A program made the translations under genes and the position numbers. Positions 38,872-45,750 of a stretch of 45,750 nucleotides of DNA are shown here, piece by piece. The stretch's first letter is position 1; each line of letters starts with the position of its first letter. A model generated the notes under the pieces. It had not been told where the DNA came from. It made no database searches and saw only the letters and a program-made list of their open reading frames with translations. Source of the DNA: Mycobacterium sp. (GTDB lineage: Bacteria; Actinomycetota; Actinomycetes; Mycobacteriales; Mycobacteriaceae); NCBI GenBank assembly GCA_025965975.1, contig JAOPVX010000201.1:1-45750 (forward strand), read 5' to 3'.

Positions 38872-41800
38872 ATGCTGTTTTCGGCATTGCCCGACCCTCA
38901 AGGCTTGTATGACCCACAGAACGAGTCGGACTCCTGTGGCGTTGCCATGGTCACCGACATCCAGGGCCGCCGCTCGCACGCCATCGTCGCCGACGGGCTC
39001 GTCGCTCTGGAACACCTCGAACATCGCGGCGCCGCGGGTGCCGAGCCCAACAGCGGTGACGGCGCGGGCATCCTCATCCAGCTGCCCGTCGAACTCCTCA
39101 ACGAGGTCGTCGAGTTCGACCTTCCCCCGAGCGCGCAGGACGGCAGCAACACGTTCGCCGCCGGCATCTGCTTCCTGCCCAAGGACCCCGTTGCCCGCGC
39201 CGCCGCATGTGCAGACGTCGAGGCCATCGCCGAAGAGGAAGGGCTGCAAGTCCTCGGCTGGCGCGCGGTGCCCGTCGACCCCGACGGCGCCGAAGTCGGC
39301 GTGACGGCAATGGGCTGCATGCCCTACATGTCGCAACTCTTCGTCACCACACGGGAAAGTAACTTCAGCGGCATCGACCTCGACCGGCGGGTATACCCGT
39401 TGAGAAAGCGTGCTGAGCGCAACGGCGTCTACTTCCCGTCACTGTCCAGCCGCACCATCGTCTACAAGGGCATGCTGACGACAATGCAGCTGCCCCAATA
39501 CTTTCCGGACCTGCGGGACGAAAGATGCACGAGCGCGATCGCGATTGTGCACAGTCGGTTTTCCACCAACACGTTCCCATCGTGGCCGCTGGCCCATCCA
39601 TTCCGCTTCGTTGCGCACAACGGTGAGATCAACACCGTCCGCGGCAACCGCAACCGAATGCACGCCCGCGAGGCCATGCTCGCCAGCTCGAAGATCCGCG
39701 GCGAGCTGTCCCGGCTCTCGCCGATCTGCACCCCTGAGGCCTCCGACTCGGCGTCCCTCGACGAGGTGCTCGAACTGTTGCATCTCGGCGGGCGCAGCCT
39801 GCCCCACGCCGTTCTGATGATGATTCCCGAGGCGTGGGAGAACGACACCACCATGGACTCCGCCGAACGCGCGTTCTGGCAGTTCCACGCGTCGCTGATG
39901 GAACCGTGGGACGGCCCGGCCTGCGTGACGTTCACCGACGGCACACTCGTCGGAGCGGTGTTGGACCGCAACGGGTTACGCCCAGGCCGTTGGTGGCGCA
40001 CCATCGACGATCGCATCATCCTGGCCAGCGAAAGCGGTGTGCTCGACGTGCCGTCCGCCGAGATCGTCGCCAAGGGCCGGCTCCAGCCCGGCAAGATGTT
40101 ACTGATCGACACCGCGCAAGGCCGCATCGTCTCCGACGACGAGATCAAGGAAGACCTGAGTAAGCAAGAGCCCTACGGCGAATGGCTGCACGCCGGCCTG
40201 CTCGACCTGACGGCCCTGCCCGAGCGCGTCCGCGTCCAGCCCAACCACGAGTCCGTCGTGCGCCGCCAGGTCTCCTTCGGCTACACCGAAGAAGACCTCC
40301 GCATCCTGCTCACCCCGATGGCCGCATCGGGCATCGAGCCGCTTGGCTCGATGGGCACCGACACCCCGACCGCCATGCTGTCCCAACGCTCCCGGCTGCT
40401 ATACGACTACTTCGTCGAACTCTTCGCGCAGGTGACCAACCCACCGCTGGACGCCATCCGCGAAGAGGTCGTCACCTCCATGGCCCGCGTCATGGGGCCC
40501 GAGCAGAACCTCCTCGAATCGACCGCCGCGTCCTGCCGCCAGATCGTGCTGCGCTGGCCCGTACTGGACAACGACGAGCTCAACAAGATCGTCCACATCA
40601 ACGACGACCGCGAGCACCCCGGCCTCAAGACCGCCGTGCTCAAGGCCCTCTACGACGTCGAACGCGGCGGTGAAGGCCTGGCCGACGCGCTGGAGGATCT
40701 GCGGCGGCGAGCCTGCGGCGCCATCGCCAAAGGCGCACGCACACTGGTGATCTCGGACCGCGACTCGGACCACACCAGGGCCCCGATCCCGTCGCTGCTT
40801 GCCGTCTCGGCCGTGCACCACCACCTGGTGCGCACCAAAGAACGCACCACCGTCGCCGTTGTCGTCGAAAGCGGTGACGCCCGCGAGGTGCATCACATCG
40901 CGATGCTCATCGGCTTCGGCGCCGCGGCGGTCAACCCGTACCTGGCGTTCGAGTCCATCGAAGATCTCATCCGCGAAGGCGAACTCACCGGCATCGAACC
41001 CACCGCGGCCGTTGGCAATTACCTCAAGGCACTCGGCAAGGGCGTGATGAAGGTGATGAGCAAGATGGGCATCTCCACCGTCGCCTCCTACACCGCCGCG
41101 CAGGCGTTCGAGGCCGTCGGCATCAACAAGGACATCATCGACGAGTACTTCACCGGCACGCCAACCCAACTCGGCGGGGCCGGACTGGACGTGATCGCCG
41201 AAGAAGTCAAACAGCGGCACCGCCGCGCCTACCCGGAGAATCCGACCGAGCGCGTGCATCGGCGCCTCGAGGTTGGCGGCGAGTACGCCTTCCGCCGCGA
41301 GGGCGAGCTGCACCTGTTCACCCCGGAAGTGGTTTTCCTGCTGCAACATTCGACCCGGACCGGTCGACACGAGGTCTTCGGCCAGTACTCCGACGAGGTG
41401 AACCACCTGTCCAGGGAGGGCGGAACCCTAAGGGGGCTCTTCGAGTTCAAGAAGGGCCTGCGGGGACCCGTGCCGCTGGAGGAAGTCGAACCCGTCGAGT
41501 CGATCGTCACCCGATTCAACACCGGTGCGATGAGTTACGGTTCCATCTCCGCCGAAGCCCACGAAACCATGGCCATCGCCATGAACAACATAGGCGGACG
41601 GTCAAATAGCGGTGAGGGCGGTGAGGATGTTGACCGTCTCTACGACCCGAAACGGCGCAGCGCCGTCAAGCAGGTCGCCTCCGGCCGCTTCGGTGTCACC
41701 AGCGACTACCTGGTCAACGCCACCGACATCCAGATCAAGATGGCTCAGGGTGCCAAACCCGGTGAGGGCGGTCAGCTTCCTGGCTTCAAGGTGTATCCGA

Positions 41801-43419
41801 ACATCGCCAAGACCCGGCACTCGACACCCGGCGTCGGTCTGATCTCGCCGCCGCCGCACCACGACATCTATTCGATCGAGGACCTCGCCCAGCTCATCCA
41901 CGACCTGAAGAACGCCAACCAAGACGCCCGCATCCACGTCAAGCTCGTCAGCTCGGTCGGTGTCGGGACCGTCGCGGCCGGCGTGTCCAAGGCGCACGCC
42001 GACGTCGTCCTCATCTCGGGCCACGACGGCGGCACCGGCGCCGCACCGCTGACCAGCCTCAAACATGCTGGCGTGCCGTGGGAGATCGGCCTCGCCGACA
42101 CCCAGCAGACGCTGGTGCTCAACGGCCTGCGGGACCGCATCACCGTGCAATGCGACGGCGGCATGCGCACCGCACGCGACGTCATCGTCGCTGCGCTGCT
42201 CGGCGCCGAGGAGTACGGCTTCGCCACGGCCCCGCTGGTGGTGTCCGGCTGCGTCATGATGCGGGTCTGCCACCTCGACACCTGCCCGGTCGGCGTCGCC
42301 ACCCAAAACCCGGAACTGCGCGCCAGATTCAACGGCAAACCGGAGTTCGTCGAGAACTTCTTCCGGTTCATCGCCGAAGACGTCCGGCACTACCTGGCCG
42401 AGCTCGGGTTCCGCAGCCTCGACGAGGCCGTCGGCCACGCCGAGATGCTCGACACCGACCGGGGCATCGCCCACTGGAAGAGCCGGGGCCTCGACCTGAG
42501 TCCGGTGTTCGCCGTGCCCACCGACGCGCATGGCGGGAAGCTGACACAGCGACGACGCGTAAGAGGTCAGGACCACGGCCTGGATCAGGCGCTGGACCGC
42601 ACGCTGATCCAGCTCGCCGAAGGCGCTCTCGAGGACGCGCATCCGGTGCGGCTCGAACTGCCCGTGCGCAACGTCAACCGCACCGTCGGCACCCTGCTCG
42701 GCTCCGAGGTGACCCGCCGGTACGGTGCTGCGGGCCTGCCCGACGACACCATCCACATCACGCTCACCGGGTCGGCCGGCCAGTCCGTCGGCGCGTTCCT
42801 GCCGCCCGGCATCACCCTCGAGTTGATCGGCGACGCCAACGACTATGTCGGCAAGGGTCTTTCGGGTGGCCGCGTCATCGTCCGGCCGCCCGACGACGTG
42901 CTGTTCCTGCCCGAGGACAATGTGATCGCCGGCAACACACTGCTGTTCGGCGCCACCGCAGGCGAGGTCTACCTGCGCGGCAGGGTGGGGGAGCGGTTCG
43001 CCGCGCGTAACTCCGGCGCGCTGACCGTCGTCGAGGGCGTCGGCGACCACGCCTGTGAATACATGACCGGCGGCCGGGTCGTCGTGCTCGGAAAGACCGG
43101 CATAAACATGGCCGCCGGCATGTCCGGTGGCATCGCTTTCGTGCTCGGCCTCGACCCGGCCAAGGTCAACACCGAGATGGTCGCGCTGCAGCGCCTCGAG
43201 CCCGAGGACCTGACCTGGCTGCGCGACGTCATCGCCAAGCACGCCGCCTCCACCGGCAGCACCGTGGCCACCTCGGTGCTGTCCGACTGGCCACGGCGCA
43301 GCGCGCAATTCACCAAGATCATGCCCACCGACTACCAGCGGGTGCTTCAGGCCACCCGGATGGCCAAGGCCGAGGGCCGCGACGTCGACGCCGCGATCAT
43401 GGAGGCCAGCCGTGGCTGA
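38872..43419 (+). CDS. gltB: Glutamate synthase (NADPH) large subunit
   Basis: 1515-residue enzyme that transfers glutamine amide nitrogen to 2-oxoglutarate. The type II amidotransferase domain would start at the catalytic Cys (about residue 22, [13 protein letters not shown]) after removal of a 21-residue propeptide; [19 protein letters not shown] and [14 protein letters not shown] belong to it. The FMN/synthase domain (about 860-1240) has [20 protein letters not shown]. The 3Fe-4S ligands are C1127, C1133 and C1138 in [18 protein letters not shown]-terminal GXGXG helix (about 1290-1490) is present. It overlaps gltD by 8 bp. In M. tuberculosis gltBD lies elsewhere (Rv3859c-Rv3858c). Confidence 0.98.
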   Translation: MLFSALPDPQGLYDPQNESDSCGVAMVTDIQGRRSHAIVADGLVALEHLEHRGAAGAEPNSGDGAGILIQLPVELLNEVVEFDLPPSAQDGSNTFAAGICFLPKDPVARAAACADVEAIAEEEGLQVLGWRAVPVDPDGAEVGVTAMGCMPYMSQLFVTTRESNFSGIDLDRRVYPLRKRAERNGVYFPSLSSRTIVYKGMLTTMQLPQYFPDLRDERCTSAIAIVHSRFSTNTFPSWPLAHPFRFVAHNGEINTVRGNRNRMHAREAMLASSKIRGELSRLSPICTPEASDSASLDEVLELLHLGGRSLPHAVLMMIPEAWENDTTMDSAERAFWQFHASLMEPWDGPACVTFTDGTLVGAVLDRNGLRPGRWWRTIDDRIILASESGVLDVPSAEIVAKGRLQPGKMLLIDTAQGRIVSDDEIKEDLSKQEPYGEWLHAGLLDLTALPERVRVQPNHESVVRRQVSFGYTEEDLRILLTPMAASGIEPLGSMGTDTPTAMLSQRSRLLYDYFVELFAQVTNPPLDAIREEVVTSMARVMGPEQNLLESTAASCRQIVLRWPVLDNDELNKIVHINDDREHPGLKTAVLKALYDVERGGEGLADALEDLRRRACGAIAKGARTLVISDRDSDHTRAPIPSLLAVSAVHHHLVRTKERTTVAVVVESGDAREVHHIAMLIGFGAAAVNPYLAFESIEDLIREGELTGIEPTAAVGNYLKALGKGVMKVMSKMGISTVASYTAAQAFEAVGINKDIIDEYFTGTPTQLGGAGLDVIAEEVKQRHRRAYPENPTERVHRRLEVGGEYAFRREGELHLFTPEVVFLLQHSTRTGRHEVFGQYSDEVNHLSREGGTLRGLFEFKKGLRGPVPLEEVEPVESIVTRFNTGAMSYGSISAEAHETMAIAMNNIGGRSNSGEGGEDVDRLYDPKRRSAVKQVASGRFGVTSDYLVNATDIQIKMAQGAKPGEGGQLPGFKVYPNIAKTRHSTPGVGLISPPPHHDIYSIEDLAQLIHDLKNANQDARIHVKLVSSVGVGTVAAGVSKAHADVVLISGHDGGTGAAPLTSLKHAGVPWEIGLADTQQTLVLNGLRDRITVQCDGGMRTARDVIVAALLGAEEYGFATAPLVVSGCVMMRVCHLDTCPVGVATQNPELRARFNGKPEFVENFFRFIAEDVRHYLAELGFRSLDEAVGHAEMLDTDRGIAHWKSRGLDLSPVFAVPTDAHGGKLTQRRRVRGQDHGLDQALDRTLIQLAEGALEDAHPVRLELPVRNVNRTVGTLLGSEVTRRYGAAGLPDDTIHITLTGSAGQSVGAFLPPGITLELIGDANDYVGKGLSGGRVIVRPPDDVLFLPEDNVIAGNTLLFGATAGEVYLRGRVGERFAARNSGALTVVEGVGDHACEYMTGGRVVVLGKTGINMAAGMSGGIAFVLGLDPAKVNTEMVALQRLEPEDLTWLRDVIAKHAASTGSTVATSVLSDWPRRSAQFTKIMPTDYQRVLQATRMAKAEGRDVDAAIMEASRG

Positions 43420-44920
43420 TCCGCACGGGTTCCTCGAAGTACCCAAGGTCGAGGCCGCCAAGCGGCCGGTCGACGAGCGCATCGGCGACTGGCGCGAGGT
43501 GTACGAACTCCAGGACCCGCACGAGCGGGCCGGCGAGGTGTCGCGGCAGGCCCGCCGTTGCATGGACTGCGGAATCCCGTTCTGCCACTCTTCAAGCGCG
43601 GGCTGTCCGCTGGGCAACCTCATCCCCGAGTGGAACGACCTCGCCCGTCGTGGTCGCTGGGACGCCGCAAGCGACCGCCTGCACGCCACCAACAACTTCC
43701 CTGAGTTCACCGGCCGGCTGTGTCCCGCGCCGTGCGAGACCGCCTGCGTGCTGTCCATCGCTGATGAACAGACCGGCGGCAGCGTCACGATCAAGCGCAT
43801 CGAGCAGACCATCGTCGACCAGGCGTGGATGGACGGCATCGTCGAACCGCAGCCGGCCGCCATCTCGACCGGAAAGCGCGTCGCCGTCGTCGGCTCTGGA
43901 CCGGCGGGACTGGCTGCCGCACAACAACTCACGAGGGCCGGCCACGACGTCACCGTCTACGAACGCGACGACCGGATCGGCGGGTTGATGCGCTACGGCA
44001 TCCCCGAGTACAAGCTGGAGAAGTCGAGGCTGAACCAGCGGCTGGCCCAAATGCGCGCGGAGGGAACCCGTTTCGTCACCGAATGCGAGGTCGGCGTCGA
44101 CCTGCCGGTCGAACAGCTGAGGGAGGCCTACGACGCGGTCGTGCTTGCGGTGGGCGCGCTAAGGGCCAGGGACAACGATGTCGAGGGCCGCGACCTCGAC
44201 GGCGTGCACCTGGCGATGGAACACCTGGTGCCCGCGAACAAGGAGTGCGAGGGCGACGGGCCAAGCCGGATTTCCGCCAAGGACAAGCATGTCGTGATCA
44301 TCGGTGGCGGCGACACCGGCGCCGACTGCCTTGGCACCGCGCACCGCCAGGGCGCGAAGTCGGTGACGCAGCTCGACTACAACCCCGAGCCGCCGGAGTA
44401 CCGCGACGAGTCACGCTCACCATGGCCGATGTGGCCGATCCTGCTGCGCACTCGCTTGTCACCCGCGCATGCCGAGGGCGGCGCGCGCCGCTACGAGGTG
44501 GCGGTGCAGCGGTTTCTTGGCGACGGGCACGGCCAGCTAACGGCGTTGGAGATCGCCGAGGTAAGGGTCGAACGCGACGCGAAGGGCCGTAGGTACATCA
44601 CCCCGGTCGGGGATTCGTTGGAAGTTCCCTGTGAATTGGCGTTGTTGGCGATCGGGTTCGACGGGGTCGAGCACATGGCGCTGCTCGACGGGCTCGGGCT
44701 CACCCTCAACCGGCGCGGGGCGTTGCCATGCGGATCGGATTGGCAGACAGCGGCACCCGGCGTGTTTGTCTGCGGCGATGCCCATCGTGGTGCGTCGCTG
44801 ATCGTGTGGGCGATCGCGGAGGGCCGCAGCGCCGCCTATGCCGTCGACACCTTCTTGATGGGGGAGTCGGATCTGCCCGAGCCGGTCAAGCCCGGCGCGC
44901 TGCCGCTGGCCGTCGTCTGA
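43412..44920 (+). CDS. gltD: Glutamate synthase small subunit
   Basis: 502-residue FAD/NADPH subunit that passes electrons to GltB. N-terminal [4Fe-4S] Cys clusters are in [20 protein letters not shown] and [12 protein letters not shown]. The FAD loop is [17 protein letters not shown], and the NADPH loop is [35 protein letters not shown] closes the FAD domain. The GTG start at 43412 lies 8 bp inside gltB. A 27-bp gap with a possible promoter leads to pyk. Confidence 0.97.
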   Translation: MADPHGFLEVPKVEAAKRPVDERIGDWREVYELQDPHERAGEVSRQARRCMDCGIPFCHSSSAGCPLGNLIPEWNDLARRGRWDAASDRLHATNNFPEFTGRLCPAPCETACVLSIADEQTGGSVTIKRIEQTIVDQAWMDGIVEPQPAAISTGKRVAVVGSGPAGLAAAQQLTRAGHDVTVYERDDRIGGLMRYGIPEYKLEKSRLNQRLAQMRAEGTRFVTECEVGVDLPVEQLREAYDAVVLAVGALRARDNDVEGRDLDGVHLAMEHLVPANKECEGDGPSRISAKDKHVVIIGGGDTGADCLGTAHRQGAKSVTQLDYNPEPPEYRDESRSPWPMWPILLRTRLSPAHAEGGARRYEVAVQRFLGDGHGQLTALEIAEVRVERDAKGRRYITPVGDSLEVPCELALLAIGFDGVEHMALLDGLGLTLNRRGALPCGSDWQTAAPGVFVCGDAHRGASLIVWAIAEGRSAAYAVDTFLMGESDLPEPVKPGALPLAVV

Positions 44921-44933
44921 ACCGATTCACGAC

Positions 44934-44939
44934 TATGCT
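44934..44939 (+). promoter_or_regulatory. Candidate -10 box for pyk
   Basis: TATGCT in the 27-bp gltD-pyk gap ends 8 bp before the GTG at 44948, the spacing of leaderless mycobacterial transcripts. No Shine-Dalgarno sequence is visible, and no clear -35 box. Confidence 0.45.
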
Positions 44940-44947
44940 CAGCAGAC

Positions 44948-45750
44948 GTGAATAGACGCGGAAAGATCGTCTGTACCCTCGGCCCGGCCACCGCAACTGA
45001 CGAGGCCGTCAGGGCACTGGTCGAGGCCGGAATGGATGTCGCCCGGCTCAACTTCAGCCACGGCGAATACACCGACCACGAGGCCAACTACAAGCGGGTC
45101 CGCGGCGCATCGGACACCACCGGTCGCGCGGTCGGCATCCTCGCCGACCTGCAGGGACCCAAGATCCGGCTCGGGCGGTTCGCCGCAGGCCCCACCTACT
45201 GGGCAGACGGCGAGACCGTCCGCATCACCGTCGACGACTGCGCAGGTACCCACGATCGGGTGTCCACGACCTACAAGCGGCTGGCCGAGGACGCCACACC
45301 AGGAGATCGGGTCCTTGTCGACGACGGCAACATCGGTCTGGTGGTCGAGCAGATAGACGGCGACGACGTCGTGTGCCGGGTCACGGATGGCGGCCCGGTC
45401 AGCAACAGCAAAGGGATGTCGCTGCCTGGCATGAACGTCTCTGCCCCTGCACTGTCCGAGAAGGACATCGAGGACCTCGAGTTCGCTTTGCGCCTCGGCG
45501 TCGACCTCGTCGCGCTGTCGTTCGTCCGCTCACCCGCCGACATCGAACTCGTGCACGAGGTGATGGACCGTGTCGGCCGCCGGGTGCCCGTCATCGCCAA
45601 GCTCGAAAAGCCAGAAGCCGTCGACAACCTCGAGGCGATCGTGCTGGCGTTCGACGCGATCATGGTCGCGCGCGGCGACCTCGGTGTGGAACTGCCACTG
45701 GAAGAAGTGCCGCTGGTGCAGAAGCGCACGATCCAAATGGCAAGGGAGAA
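44948..45750 (+). CDS. pyk: Pyruvate kinase, N-terminal 267 residues
   Basis: Glycolytic enzyme that converts phosphoenolpyruvate and ADP to pyruvate and ATP. Seen: RRGKIVCTLGPATATDEAVR, VARLNFSHGEYTDH, the B-domain lid (about 70-165), LSFVRSPADIELVHEV, the active-site Lys in VIAKLEKPEAVDNLEAI and the metal-binding AIMVARGDLGVELPLEEV. It runs off the right edge; about 200 residues (rest of the barrel and C-domain) are missing. The GTG start at 44948 has no Shine-Dalgarno sequence. Confidence 0.97.
   Translation, partial: MNRRGKIVCTLGPATATDEAVRALVEAGMDVARLNFSHGEYTDHEANYKRVRGASDTTGRAVGILADLQGPKIRLGRFAAGPTYWADGETVRITVDDCAGTHDRVSTTYKRLAEDATPGDRVLVDDGNIGLVVEQIDGDDVVCRVTDGGPVSNSKGMSLPGMNVSAPALSEKDIEDLEFALRLGVDLVALSFVRSPADIELVHEVMDRVGRRVPVIAKLEKPEAVDNLEAIVLAFDAIMVARGDLGVELPLEEVPLVQKRTIQMARE

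Noticed and set aside
41602-43953. A long minus-strand open frame antisense to gltB and gltD
   Set aside because: It is a GC-rich shadow of the real genes, with no domain, start signal or plausible composition.

Overview
The window is high-GC chromosomal DNA from an actinobacterium, almost certainly a non-tuberculous, rapid-growing mycobacterium (Mycolicibacterium-like). The evidence is the gene order sucT - bioA-bioF-bioD - bioQ - bioB-bsaP - lipase - nrtR - nadABC - hisDCBHA-impA-hisFI - bcp - trpE - trpC-trpB-trpA - lgt, which follows the M. tuberculosis Rv1564c-Rv1617 region. Here gltBD lies between lgt and pyk, as I recall for M. smegmatis and unlike M. tuberculosis. Nearly all of the window is coding; no rRNA, tRNA, CRISPR array or intact insertion sequence was seen.

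Layout. 1-3711 (minus): glycogen debranching enzyme glgX (runs off the left edge) and the envelope succinyltransferase-type acyltransferase sucT. 3845-9786: biotin synthesis (bioA, bioF, bioD, bioB, the BioB auxiliary protein bsaP) with its TetR repressor bioQ and two matching BioQ operators. 9843-11778: a DUF2567 membrane protein convergent with a secreted-type lipase. 11821-16012: NrtR repressor, its palindromic operator, and de novo NAD genes nadABC. 16123-18283: a TetR/zinc-alcohol-dehydrogenase divergent pair and an F420-type (Ddn-like) nitroreductase. 18464-25014: the histidine operon, including bifunctional priA/hisA. 25024-28474: accessory genes (esterase, small Gln-rich secreted protein, SDR, ABC ATPase coupled to a Bcp peroxiredoxin). 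28537-35981: tryptophan genes followed by lgt with a roughly 500-residue acidic tail. 36078-38788: a DUF222/HNH (13E12-type) gene, a degraded monooxygenase/TetR scar, and two small membrane proteins. 38872-45750: glutamate synthase gltBD and the start of pyruvate kinase.

The genes form tightly packed operons in which stops and starts commonly overlap (TGATG, GTGA, ATGA), implying translational coupling. Histidine and tryptophan synthesis are linked functionally: no trpF is present, and PriA is expected to serve both pathways. GltBD supplies glutamate for the aminotransferases.

The most unusual structure is a family of short interspersed repeats with core GATGAGC(C)NCTTGCGCGAAGA. Copies sit at gene junctions (before bioA, bioF, the DUF2567 gene and hisI), and one reversed copy lies in frame inside hisB, where it encodes an extra loop. 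Other points of interest are a 23-codon ORF with tandem Trp codons whose stop overlaps the trpC start, a gltB leader in which the Shine-Dalgarno sequence is part of a hairpin, a probable SOS box over the start of the DUF222/HNH gene, and a deletion scar that joins the C-terminal remnants of a divergent regulator/monooxygenase pair.
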